Below, piece after piece: positions 7,973 through 16,603 of a stretch of 64,000 nt of DNA. How positions within the stretch are numbered: the stretch's first letter is position 1; every line of letters begins with the position of its first letter. Source of the DNA: an uncultured Lachnoanaerobaculum sp. (GTDB taxonomy: Bacteria; Bacillota; Clostridia; Lachnospirales; Lachnospiraceae); the NCBI RefSeq assembly GCF_938015485.1, contig NZ_CALLVU010000035.1:4925-68924 (forward strand), written 5' to 3'. The position numbers and the translations under genes are program-made. Below the pieces are notes generated by a model. That model did not search any database, was not told the DNA's origin, and was given only the letters and a program-made list of their open reading frames with translations.

Positions 7973-9190
7973 TCAATAAAATATCAACAATGCCGGAACA
8001 ATTATCATCATCATCACTATAAGTAACATCATAAAAAGCGGTAAGAGTAACTTGGTATTCAGCTCTTCTCCCTCTCTTTTGGCAAGGTTCAACCTCTCCT
8101 CCCAGGCACTCTGTGATTCCATTCCAAGTAAAGTGCTTAATGTGGATATTCCGCTTTTTCTGTTTTGCTCAAGCAGTGACGCCAACTTCATGTACTGCCT
8201 CAAAAGACAGCTTCTGCCGAACTCCTTGTACACAACATTTTCCTGTGTACCTGTTTTCAGCCTTGCAAGAGATTTTGCCATCTCTTCATATGCATACCTT
8301 TTTTCCTTGTTCTCACTCTCATAATCCTTCACTATCCCTTCCCATGACTGTCTGACAGAAAGACCTGCACCTATAAATACAATAAGTTTTGATACTATAT
8401 CGGGATAGTCTTTTAACAATTCTCTCTTTTTCTTTTCAAGCTTTTGCCTGTCATTATTCTTTTCTCTCAGATACAAAAGTATTGCTACAATTATCCCCAT
8501 TATCCAAATAAGGTGAAAATTCATACCGTCTTCAAGGTGATATACCAATTTCTTTCCTTCAAAGCTTTCAGGAAGGTAAAATCCCGACTCACCTACACTT
8601 TTTTTATCTGCGACCGATAGATAGTCCTTAAATCTTTTTATAAGACTTTCATCTGCAGTAAACGGCTTAGGCATTACCCTTGCCGGTATGACATAACTTT
8701 CTTCGTAACTTTCATAACTGAGAGTAACACCGATATCTATATCCACGCTCTCACTAAGGTTCTCATTGTCCACATTTCCCTGTATATCAATGATATCGCC
8801 GTCTCCAAAATCCCACTTTACGCTAAGTCCAAAATCACTTAACTCGCTTACAGGATTCAAATCGGTGGTGATATTTTGCAGTGAAGTATTCTTTCCCGGA
8901 AGTATCTTAAGTATTTCATCCATACCCTTTTTCATGGCTTCCTTTGCTTCCTCATTTGAATAAACACGCTTTGATACGGGTATCTCTATCTTTTGTGAAC
9001 CTTCAAGTAAACCTTCCACCTCTATTTTTACTTCGGTATCATCCTCATCCACATAGGGTCTTTGTATATAATTGGACGCTTTAGCATTGTTTAAAAATAT
9101 TGAACAAACAATAAACAAAATAAAACCCGCCATGACTATAAGCCAATACTTTAATTTATCCGAAAAGATTTGTTTTAGATATTTTTTCAT
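7973..9190 (-). CDS. tadC: TadC-like inner-membrane protein with large extracytoplasmic N-terminal domain
   Basis: A 405-residue protein. A first membrane segment (about 15-35) is followed by about 190 residues predicted outside the cell (about 36-225), rich in beta-type and acidic sequence (VDEDDTEVKIEVEG, DGDIIDIQGNVDN). A second membrane segment (WIMGIIVAILLYL) leads to a cytoplasmic T2SSF-type region with ELLKDYPDIVSKLIVFIGAGLS and the Leu-rich ARLKTGTQE block. A C-terminal membrane segment (LLLPLFMMLLIVMMMIIVPALL) closes it. TadC proteins normally lack such an outer domain. With TadB it should form the platform driven by the CpaF ATPase. AGAGGTG precedes the ATG. It is separated from tadB by three bases. 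Confidence 0.82.
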   Translation of the reverse strand: MKKYLKQIFSDKLKYWLIVMAGFILFIVCSIFLNNAKASNYIQRPYVDEDDTEVKIEVEGLLEGSQKIEIPVSKRVYSNEEAKEAMKKGMDEILKILPGKNTSLQNITTDLNPVSELSDFGLSVKWDFGDGDIIDIQGNVDNENLSESVDIDIGVTLSYESYEESYVIPARVMPKPFTADESLIKRFKDYLSVADKKSVGESGFYLPESFEGKKLVYHLEDGMNFHLIWIMGIIVAILLYLREKNNDRQKLEKKKRELLKDYPDIVSKLIVFIGAGLSVRQSWEGIVKDYESENKEKRYAYEEMAKSLARLKTGTQENVVYKEFGRSCLLRQYMKLASLLEQNRKSGISTLSTLLGMESQSAWEERLNLAKREGEELNTKLLLPLFMMLLIVMMMIIVPALLIFY

Positions 9191-9193
9191 CCG

Positions 9194-9892
9194 CTACACC
9201 TCTATATTTAAAAGTCTTTTTGATATATAGATTGCAAGCAGATACACCGCCAACCCGAAACTCATGCATACTCTTCCGATTATTGTCGTGTACATGATAT
9301 TAAAAAATCCCGGTGAGCTGAAATCAATATATAATACGATAAGTAACGGAAATATATTCATCACCTTCTGTTCAAATCTTTTTGCGGCGGTCATAGTTAT
9401 TATCTCTTCTTTTATCCTTACCTTATCGCCTATCACACCTACAGTATGAGCAATGATACTTTCAAGTTCTCCTCCGCTTCTTTTTGCGATTCTAAGCACC
9501 TTTGCAAAGCTTCTTATATCCTCACAACGACTTCTGTAAGCCAAATCGTCAAAGGCCCTCTCCACGCTTATATTCATATATATAAGCTGACATATATATT
9601 CAAACTCCTTTATAATCAGGTTATCTTTTTCATATAAAAGCCTAAGCTCCACCAATGATTCTTTTACCGAATTTTCAAGTGAGTATCCTGCATTTAAAAG
9701 GGATGAGAGTATCATTATCGCCTCTTTAAACTCGGTCAAAAGCCTTCTTTTCCTTGCTGTAATCAAATCTTTTTTCTTTATTTTGGGATATAAAAAGCAA
9801 AAAGGCAGCAGCACCAAAAACATTATTATACTTTTATAAAATATATAAGAAATTAAACTCAACATTAAAGCCGCATAGAAGCTGTATTTCAT
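9194..9892 (-). CDS. tadB: TadB-like pilus platform protein
   Basis: A type II secretion F-domain membrane protein. Hydrophobic segments lie at the N-terminus (SFYAALMLSLISYIFY, then IIMFLVLLPFCFLYP). The cytoplasmic F domain includes EFKEAIMILSSLLNAGYSLENSVKES and LRIAKRSGGELESII, and two C-terminal membrane segments follow. The start is unclear. ATG 9892 (232 residues) has a poor ribosome site. In-frame sequence continues upstream (DYDSYSFTFAEW) and looks like the usual TadB N-terminus; the next in-frame ATGs are at 10003 and 10009, more than 80 bases inside cpaF. An ATG that overlaps the cpaF stop is in the wrong frame. The true protein is therefore likely longer than given here. Confidence 0.82.
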   Translation of the reverse strand: MKYSFYAALMLSLISYIFYKSIIMFLVLLPFCFLYPKIKKKDLITARKRRLLTEFKEAIMILSSLLNAGYSLENSVKESLVELRLLYEKDNLIIKEFEYICQLIYMNISVERAFDDLAYRSRCEDIRSFAKVLRIAKRSGGELESIIAHTVGVIGDKVRIKEEIITMTAAKRFEQKVMNIFPLLIVLYIDFSSPGFFNIMYTTIIGRVCMSFGLAVYLLAIYISKRLLNIEV

Positions 9893-9920
9893 CCATTCCG
9901 CAAATGTGAAACTGTAGCTG

Positions 9921-11180
9921 TCATAGTCTGTAGCCTGTTGCGAGCAGTTTTTGTTTGTCTTTAAGTTCTCCGACCTTTTTATGGATTTTTTCTTCCATAT
10001 CATACTCATACAGCTTGTTAAGTCCAATCTCACCATTTTCATACGGTAAAACCTCCAAAATCTCAAGCATCTTTCTCTCGCCCTCTCTGAGTCTGCCCAG
10101 GTGAATCATGATATCTATGGCACTTGCTATCTGTGATCTTATGGCGGCAAGCGGAAGTTCGGCACCGCTTAATACCATAGTCTCAAGTCTTGAAAGCATA
10201 TCTTTGGCACTGTTTCCATGTCCTGTACTCAGTGAACCGTCATGCCCCGTATTCATAGCCTGAAGCATATCAAGGGCTTCTTTTCCTCTTACCTCACCGA
10301 CTATTATCCTGTCGGGGTTCATTCTGAGCGAAGCTCTTATAAGGTCTCCGATACCGATACTTTTATCACCGTTTAATGCGGCATTCTTAGTCTCAAGCCT
10401 CACAATATTTTTTATATGCATCAGCTGCAGTTCCGCAGAGTCTTCTATAGTGATCACCCTTTCGCTCTTAGGTATATAGCTTGAGAGTGCATTCAAAAAT
10501 GTAGTCTTACCCGAATTGGTTCCGCCTGAAATAAAGATATTGTAGCCGGCACATACCAAAACTTCCAAAAACTTTGCACATTCCTCAGATAAAGTCCCGT
10601 ATGAAATCATCCTTTCCATACTTATAACTTCAGGGAATTTTCTGATGGTGATTATAGGGCCGTCAAGCGATATCGGCGGCAATACTATATGCACTCTTGA
10701 ACCGTCCTCCAGTCTGGCATCCGCAATAGGTGATGAAACATTGACCACTCTGTTTACCTTACTTACAATCTGCTGTATCATATCTTCAAGTACTTCATTG
10801 TTTGCAAAGCACTTGTCCCATTTTTCCACTTTTCCACATTTTTCTACGAAGATATCATCTTTTCCGTTCACCATTATCTCAGTGATATCCTTTGCATCCA
10901 ACAGCTCCTGTAAAATATCCAGTCTTCGAAACGAGTCAAACAGTGCGTTTCTGATATTCATTTTTTCTTCAAGCGGGATATAAAAAGAATGTTCCTTATG
11001 TAGTATCTCTTTATCTATTATCTCATACAGTTCGTTATCATCTATATTCCTAAGATCTGAAAGCTTATCTCTTATTTCTTTTTTCAACTGCTCATAGATA
11101 CTCTCATTCGACTCCGGATCTTCGGATTTTACCACCTGTATTCTAAGTTCTTCCTCCTCTATTACTTTTCTGTTTAACAA
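9921..11180 (-). CDS. cpaF: CpaF/TadA-type pilus assembly ATPase
   Basis: A 419-residue cytoplasmic secretion ATPase. Visible motifs are Walker A GGTNSGKTTFLNAL (around residue 205), the Asp box ITIEDSAEL, Walker B RIIVGEVRGKEALDM and the His box TGHDGSLSTGHGNS, all in the usual order. It powers pilin extraction and assembly through the TadB/TadC platform. The start is taken as TTG at 11180, with GGAGG five bases upstream. A GTG at 11192 is in frame but overlaps that ribosome site. It overlaps the upstream prepilin-peptidase gene by seven bases. Only one ATPase is present and no retraction ATPase is visible. Confidence 0.93.
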   Translation of the reverse strand: MLNRKVIEEEELRIQVVKSEDPESNESIYEQLKKEIRDKLSDLRNIDDNELYEIIDKEILHKEHSFYIPLEEKMNIRNALFDSFRRLDILQELLDAKDITEIMVNGKDDIFVEKCGKVEKWDKCFANNEVLEDMIQQIVSKVNRVVNVSSPIADARLEDGSRVHIVLPPISLDGPIITIRKFPEVISMERMISYGTLSEECAKFLEVLVCAGYNIFISGGTNSGKTTFLNALSSYIPKSERVITIEDSAELQLMHIKNIVRLETKNAALNGDKSIGIGDLIRASLRMNPDRIIVGEVRGKEALDMLQAMNTGHDGSLSTGHGNSAKDMLSRLETMVLSGAELPLAAIRSQIASAIDIMIHLGRLREGERKMLEILEVLPYENGEIGLNKLYEYDMEEKIHKKVGELKDKQKLLATGYRL

Positions 11181-11653
11181 AAGCACCTCCACAATATAAA
11201 GCCTGCCAAAAAATAAGGCGCCATAGGCATCATATGCTTATCTCTTAATCCGTATTCACCGTATTTTTCAAGCCGTCCGCAGGCAAGTACTCTTATACAG
11301 TAGCTAACGAGCATATTAAACCTTTTGACAAGTTGTGCACTGAAAATAAGATAGACAAGTGCTCCTGCTCCTGCAAATATAAGTGCAATCACGCTCATAT
11401 TGATGCCCTCATATACTCCCAAAAAGCCTATAATCAAAGAGAATAACTTCACGTCTCCGGCACCGAAAAACTTTAGTCTGTAAAGAGCGGAAAAAATGAC
11501 AAGTGAAATACAAAATCTTATCAAGAAATCTGAATGTAAAATAAAAATACCTGATACAAAATATATCAAAACCAAAACATTCGGTATACGTCTCCAAAAT
11601 ATATCTGTAATTGTTGCGACTAAGAGCAGGCTTCCCACAATATAATAAACCAT
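11174..11653 (-). CDS. prepilin peptidase 1 (A24 family, TadV/CpaA-like)
   Basis: A 159-residue integral membrane peptidase. The catalytic aspartates are Asp17 in ITDIFWRRIPN and Asp67 in FGAGDVK. Both motifs are closer to the family consensus than those of the second peptidase in this operon, so this is the better candidate for processing the Flp1 pilin. The start ATG at 11653 lies one base beyond the TGA of the TadZ-like gene (TGATATG), which suggests translational coupling. A longer reading to 11698 has no clear ribosome site. Confidence 0.85.
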   Translation of the reverse strand: MVYYIVGSLLLVATITDIFWRRIPNVLVLIYFVSGIFILHSDFLIRFCISLVIFSALYRLKFFGAGDVKLFSLIIGFLGVYEGINMSVIALIFAGAGALVYLIFSAQLVKRFNMLVSYCIRVLACGRLEKYGEYGLRDKHMMPMAPYFLAGFILWRCFC

Positions 11654-11654
11654 A

Positions 11655-12662
11655 TCACGCCCCGTCAACCAAACTTGAAATTTGTGAGAAAAACTCATGT
11701 CTTTTTAATCTGTTAAAATTGAATATATCATCTGAAATACTCTCCCCCGGCGACTTTATCTCACGAAGCTTATGGATGACTTCGGCATACCCGTTTCTAC
11801 CCAAAAGAGCTTTAAAATCAGCCACCTTTTTTCTTTCTACTCCGCCGCTCTCTCCGATGACGGGGCAAAAAATCTGCTCACACATATCAAGTATCTGCAT
11901 TGACCTGCGTCCGATACTTCCGAAATCCAGCACAATCGTTTCAAAAAAATTTGCCGAAAGAATATCATTCATAAATTTTGTCAACTCATTGTCGGAAAGA
12001 TAAAAAAGATCCTCATTGTATCTGGCAGGTAAAATGATATTAAGATCCTCCACCCGACTTATACATTCTCCAAGCTTTGCAAAGTCCAGATCTCCCGTCT
12101 TGTATTCATAGAATATATCAGACAAGTCTTTACTGTTTTCCTTTCTGAGTACCGAAAACACGGAGTCGTACTCATCAAATGAAATAAGTATGGAGCTTGT
12201 ATTTGTAGAACAAAAATAGGAATGAATTGCCACAGAAAGGCTTGATCTTCCGCACCGATTTATCGGTGAGTAAACGCCGTAGACTTTTGTATTGTTGTGA
12301 ACTGTAGTAAGCCCGAATGAATCATTCCTTGAAAAAAAGCCCAGTAATTCATCAACTATAGTATGTACACCACAGAATTTAAAAATTGAACAGAACAGCT
12401 TTGTCAAATCACTGTATTTTGATTCCACCATCGCGTCATCCGACAAAAGGATAACCGGAAGTCCGGTGTCTATGCACTCGTCTACATCGTCAATATCCGT
12501 GATAAATGCCACCACATCCATCAAAGAAGTATCGCTTTTGTACATGTGGAATGATGAGTAGGCGACCGCCTTGAACGGAATCCTGTCCTCCTTGGACAAA
12601 AAATCAGATAACTTTAAGGCAAAGCGTATATCCGTATCAATCACCGCTATAATATGCCTCAT
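11655..12662 (-). CDS. TadZ/CpaE-like protein with degenerate P-loop
   Basis: A 335-residue protein at the head of the Tad operon. The N-terminus (MRHIIAVIDTDIRFALKLSDFL) looks like an atypical receiver domain. Residues about 125-300 resemble the MinD/ParA-like ATPase of TadZ, with VYSPINRCGRSSLSVAIHSY in place of the deviant Walker A motif (KGGxGKT), a DEYDS stretch and VLDFGS as Walker B. The Lys/Gly pattern of the P-loop is largely lost, so ATP hydrolysis is doubtful. Family role: placing the Tad machine at a cell pole. No strong promoter was found in the 80 bases upstream. A terminator for the preceding operon lies at 12742-12774. Confidence 0.75.
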   Translation of the reverse strand: MRHIIAVIDTDIRFALKLSDFLSKEDRIPFKAVAYSSFHMYKSDTSLMDVVAFITDIDDVDECIDTGLPVILLSDDAMVESKYSDLTKLFCSIFKFCGVHTIVDELLGFFSRNDSFGLTTVHNNTKVYGVYSPINRCGRSSLSVAIHSYFCSTNTSSILISFDEYDSVFSVLRKENSKDLSDIFYEYKTGDLDFAKLGECISRVEDLNIILPARYNEDLFYLSDNELTKFMNDILSANFFETIVLDFGSIGRRSMQILDMCEQIFCPVIGESGGVERKKVADFKALLGRNGYAEVIHKLREIKSPGESISDDIFNFNRLKRHEFFSQISSLVDGA

Positions 12663-12741
12663 AAAACTCCTATAGAATTATTTAAAGAAAGGTCCCCAAA
12701 AACACAAACTTATATGTGTTCTAATCTCTAGGACTTCATCA

Positions 12742-12774
12742 TAATAAAAAAGAGCATAAAAGTCAATGCTCTTT
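12742..12774 (-). terminator. terminator of the greA-dtd-yesN-yesM-mglB-like operon
   Basis: A perfect nine-base stem (12749-12757 with 12766-12774; loop of eight) is followed on the minus strand by a run of T. It lies about 60 bases past the last stop codon and separates this operon from the Tad operon. Confidence 0.85.
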
Positions 12775-12830
12775 CTTATATTTATTATATGCTTTTTGTA
12801 CAAACTTACTTGTAAGTTTTGTAAAAAAAA

Positions 12831-13847
12831 TTATTTTGTTCTTGGAATCTGCTCCACATCGTAGCTTCTGTTGTTTAATTTGTCTTTAATCTCCTTAGGC
12901 AGTGTGGACTTTCCTATACTTGACATGGCAAGTTCCACTACGGCCTTTGCATATTCCTTTTTGTCACTTTCAATAGTTCCAAGCAACTTACCTTCAGCAA
13001 TAGCGTCCAAAGCTTCCTTCGTACCGTCTATTCCTACAGCCTTTATTCCGGTTATATTGCCCTCTCTGTCTATAGCATCTATAGCTCCAAGTGCCATATC
13101 GTCATTGTTTGAGATGACAAGGTCGATATTTTTGTACTCCTTCAGCCACTCCTCCATAAGTGCGGAGCCTTGGGCCCTCTCCCAGTTTCCTATAGCTCCG
13201 TTTAACTTATTTATCGGAATATTGTTCTCCTGTAAGGTCTTTATCACCCACTCGGTTCTAACCAGTGAATCCTGGTGACTCGGCTCTCCTTCAAGAAGCA
13301 CATAGTTTATCACACCGTCTCCGTCAATATCTATGCTGTGCGGATTTTTATTGTAGGCATCTATTATTATCCTTGCCTGCTCAATACCTGCCGACTTCGG
13401 TCCTGCCCCGACATAATAGATATTATCGGCTCTGTTCAAATCGTCGTCTACAGGCTTTCTGTTAAAGAATACTATCGGAATGCCTGCACCTACAGCTGTC
13501 TCAATCATATTTGAAGCCGCAAACCTGTCCACCACATTTATCAAAAGCACATCATAGTTGAGTGAGACAAATCTCTCCACCTGATGATTCTGTGTATTTT
13601 GATTGTCCTTGGCATCCACCACTTCAAGATTTATCTTGACATCATGTTCCTTCTCATACTCCTTTACATACTCTTCAATCTCCTGTCTGACATTTGAAAT
13701 AAATGTATCGTCAAACCTGTAAAGACAAAGTCCCAACTTTATAACATTTTTCTTGGGCGACTTAGTGCAACCGGTCATAAAAGCAGTGCTTATCACAACG
13801 CTTACAATTAAAACCAATGCAATAATAATATTATATTTCCTCTTCAT
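12831..13847 (-). CDS. galactose/methyl-galactoside-type substrate-binding lipoprotein (MglB-like)
   Basis: A 338-residue periplasmic-binding-protein-fold lipoprotein. The signal peptide ends at a lipobox-like FMTGC. The family features of MglB are clear: GLCLYRFDDTFISNVR at the N-terminus, a calcium-loop-like DIDGDGVINYVLLEGEP, and ISNNDDMALGAIDA, GTKEALDAI. It should bind galactose or a related hexose outside the membrane. It is last in the operon, after a second binding protein and the YesM/YesN system. No ABC ATPase or permease gene follows, and a terminator lies just downstream. It therefore works either with a transporter encoded elsewhere or as a sensing partner of the kinase (inference). 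Confidence 0.88.
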   Translation of the reverse strand: MKRKYNIIIALVLIVSVVISTAFMTGCTKSPKKNVIKLGLCLYRFDDTFISNVRQEIEEYVKEYEKEHDVKINLEVVDAKDNQNTQNHQVERFVSLNYDVLLINVVDRFAASNMIETAVGAGIPIVFFNRKPVDDDLNRADNIYYVGAGPKSAGIEQARIIIDAYNKNPHSIDIDGDGVINYVLLEGEPSHQDSLVRTEWVIKTLQENNIPINKLNGAIGNWERAQGSALMEEWLKEYKNIDLVISNNDDMALGAIDAIDREGNITGIKAVGIDGTKEALDAIAEGKLLGTIESDKKEYAKAVVELAMSSIGKSTLPKEIKDKLNNRSYDVEQIPRTK

Positions 13848-13862
13848 TTTACTCCCATATTC

Positions 13863-14828
13863 TTACTCTACAGGAAAAAGCTGTTTTACTATATCTTCAT
13901 CCTTCAAACTTTCCTTATCAAGCAATATATTTTTCATATCGATATTTGACGTATAGCCTGTCTTTTTAAGGTCCGCCATCAGCATCTCTACAGCCAAATA
14001 TCCCTCATCATACTCATTCAATGTGGAAAGCGCATCAATATTTCCGTCATCCAGCTTATTTACAAACAATGTGGTTGCTCCGATACAATAAAATCCTTTT
14101 ATATGCTCATTGTATACACTGCTTCCGCCAAGTATTTTACAAAGATTGTCACTGCTATGTTTATCAAGTGAGAATATATAGGCACTCTTTTTGCTGTGTA
14201 CCAAGTCCTCAATCGCAGTACGAAACTCCTTCTCATCTCCCTCTATAAATACGAAAGGTTCATCCTTTGACTTTAAAAACTCTATTTCAGGGTTCACACC
14301 TGCAGGCTTGGTACTGTTATAAAATACATAAATCGGAGAAACACCGTCATAGCTGTTTTCAAATTTATTGTAAAGTCCTGTAATCATACCCACATAGTCA
14401 ATATTTATAGTTCTTTTGGATGTGGCTATATTTGCACTTGAACCGACAAACTTCTTTGTATCAAAGATATCCGCATCCTTTGACTTTATTACCACCGTAG
14501 GTACCTTTGTCATGGCAAGTTTCAAATCATCTTTTGCAAGCACTATTATACCGTCTGTACCGTTATCTTCTTCAGACTCTATCAGCTCTTTTTGATTTGC
14601 ACTTCCTATTGTGCGCAGGTTTATATCAATATTGTATCTCTTGGCGGCATCGTCCACACCTTTTTTCAGATTGGAGTACTCGCTCTCATCCTCACTGTCA
14701 AGAATAAGTGAAACCTGATACACCTTAGGCGAGTTTTCTTTAAGTATAAGGTCGGTCTGTGACAGTATAAAGAGTAAAACTATTGAGAGAAACCATGCTG
14801 TCCAAACATATATCTTATTTATCTTCAT
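13863..14828 (-). CDS. membrane-anchored periplasmic sugar-binding-like protein
   Basis: A 321-residue protein of the periplasmic binding protein type I fold. An uncleaved-looking membrane anchor (residues 6-24) precedes the binding domain: VYQVSLILDSEDESEYSNL, then KKGVDDAAKRYNIDINL and GTDGIIVLAKDD. It has no lipobox. Its start overlaps the end of the kinase gene by 14 bases, so the two are translated together. Such anchored binding proteins next to YesM-type kinases usually present ligand state to the kinase rather than feed a transporter. The ligand is not known; the neighbour MglB-like protein suggests a hexose. Confidence 0.72.
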   Translation of the reverse strand: MKINKIYVWTAWFLSIVLLFILSQTDLILKENSPKVYQVSLILDSEDESEYSNLKKGVDDAAKRYNIDINLRTIGSANQKELIESEEDNGTDGIIVLAKDDLKLAMTKVPTVVIKSKDADIFDTKKFVGSSANIATSKRTINIDYVGMITGLYNKFENSYDGVSPIYVFYNSTKPAGVNPEIEFLKSKDEPFVFIEGDEKEFRTAIEDLVHSKKSAYIFSLDKHSSDNLCKILGGSSVYNEHIKGFYCIGATTLFVNKLDDGNIDALSTLNEYDEGYLAVEMLMADLKKTGYTSNIDMKNILLDKESLKDEDIVKQLFPVE

Positions 14829-16602
14829 TTTTCTCTCCGTAAACTATGGCAGGCAGGTGAATAGTAATCTTGGTTCCCTCATCAGGCTCGGACTCCACAA
14901 ACAGTCCGTACTCCGCTCCGAAGTACAGCTTTATTCTCTCATTCACATTCTTGACTCCTATACCCGAACCTCTCTTACTCGGTACAATATCCTTACTTAA
15001 AAGTGTAGCTACCACATCCTCGCTCATTCCCAAACCGTTGTCAGTTATTGTAAAATAAAGCTCATCGTTTTCTTTGAACACTCTTACATCTATTTCACCG
15101 TCACCGTCCATAAACTCCATACCGTGGTATATTGCATTCTCTACAAGAGGCTGTAACATAAGCTTAAGCGACGAATACTCCGACACATCCTCATCCACTT
15201 TGATACTGTATTCAAATCTGTTTTTGAAACGCATACTCTGTATCATAAGATAGTTTCTTACATGCTCCACTTCATCTCTTACAGTGATGATATTTTTGCC
15301 CTTGCTCAGTGATATTCTGAAAAACTTTGCAAGTGCACTCACAATACTTACCGCCTTATCGGGCTTCTCATTCTCAATCATCCACACTATTATATCCAAA
15401 GTGTTATAAAGGAAATGCGGGTTTATCTGAGACTGCAAAGTATCAAACTCGCTTTTTCTTTTGGCATTGTGTTCCGCCACCAGATCCGACATCAAGACCT
15501 TTATCCTGCTTAACATATTCCTTATGGAATTGCCAAGATGCTGCACCTCATACGAGCCGCTCGGCAATATCTCCACATCCAGATTGCCGCTTTCTATCTC
15601 TCTTACACTGTTATCAAGACGGCTTATAGGATTTGATATTCTGTTTGAAATATAGGCATTTACCATTGCCAGTAAGAATAAAAACAAGTCCGCCACAAAC
15701 AGTACAAAGAGTCGAAACTTCATACTGTCCACATTGATTGCGGCGCTTCCTGTTACTCCTACAAGCTTCCAACCTGTATATCCTATAGTCCTTACATTGA
15801 CTGTGAGCTTCTTTCCGCCTATATTCTCAACACTGATACCGTCTTTTAAACCTGCCGCATACTTGTTGTTTTCCGTAAAGCGCCCCGCATATATCTCGTT
15901 TTGCCTCGGATGCCAGATAATATCTCCCTTATCGTTTATCAGATAGATATAGCCACCGTTTCCGAGACTCACATTGGAGAACAGCTCTTCAAAGAACATA
16001 TAGTTTAAGTTTATAAGCAGCACCGCCTGTGTCGCCTTACCCTCACTTGTCACCTCTACGGCTCTTGACATCGACATCACCCATGAATAGCTGTTTTCAT
16101 TTTGATCAAACAGATTTCTGATATGCGGCATTGAAAAATAAATATATTCACTCTCCGCCATACTCTTTTTAAAAAAATCTCTTTCAGACACATTGATGCC
16201 GTCTTTAAGTCTAAGCGCAGGCATAGACTCTATCAGAGTGCCGTCTCCGGCTATCAAAGCTATATCGTCAATCATATTGTCATTGTTGACATATAGGAGA
16301 TTCATTCCGTTTTTTATATCGTCATCTGATATATCCGTGTTCTTGATTACATTGTAGTAGATGGAATCCGAAATCTTCATAACATTTCTCAGATATGAAT
16401 CTATGGACTCACCCACCTGACCTATTATACCTGCATTCTCCTCAATGATTGTTTTATTAAGGCTGTCTGTGAACCTTTGAAACATTATAAGGCTTATCAG
16501 CGCTATGGCTACAATAGCCGTCACCGTAAAGTATATAAAGATGGAGCTTCTGATACTAAGGTTTTTATTACTGAACTTTTTTATAACCCTTCTCTTTTTC
16601 AT
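14815..16602 (-). CDS. yesM: YesM-type sensor histidine kinase
   Basis: A 595-residue membrane kinase. Membrane segment 1 (about residues 19-42) is followed by an extracellular dCache-like domain, membrane segment 2 (LFVLFVADLFLFLLAMVNAY) and a HAMP linker (ISNRISNPISRLDNSVREIESGNLDV). The HisKA_5-type phosphoacceptor region carries LQSQINPHFLYNTLD, with the active His before the Phe. The HATPase_c end has the N box LVENAIYHGM, ITDNGLGM and GSGIGVKNVNERI. The ATG at 16602 lies one base after the yesN stop (TGATATG) with AAGG upstream. It pairs with the YesN-type regulator encoded just upstream. Confidence 0.92.
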   Translation of the reverse strand: MKKRRVIKKFSNKNLSIRSSIFIYFTVTAIVAIALISLIMFQRFTDSLNKTIIEENAGIIGQVGESIDSYLRNVMKISDSIYYNVIKNTDISDDDIKNGMNLLYVNNDNMIDDIALIAGDGTLIESMPALRLKDGINVSERDFFKKSMAESEYIYFSMPHIRNLFDQNENSYSWVMSMSRAVEVTSEGKATQAVLLINLNYMFFEELFSNVSLGNGGYIYLINDKGDIIWHPRQNEIYAGRFTENNKYAAGLKDGISVENIGGKKLTVNVRTIGYTGWKLVGVTGSAAINVDSMKFRLFVLFVADLFLFLLAMVNAYISNRISNPISRLDNSVREIESGNLDVEILPSGSYEVQHLGNSIRNMLSRIKVLMSDLVAEHNAKRKSEFDTLQSQINPHFLYNTLDIIVWMIENEKPDKAVSIVSALAKFFRISLSKGKNIITVRDEVEHVRNYLMIQSMRFKNRFEYSIKVDEDVSEYSSLKLMLQPLVENAIYHGMEFMDGDGEIDVRVFKENDELYFTITDNGLGMSEDVVATLLSKDIVPSKRGSGIGVKNVNERIKLYFGAEYGLFVESEPDEGTKITIHLPAIVYGEKNEDK

Positions 16603-16603
16603 A

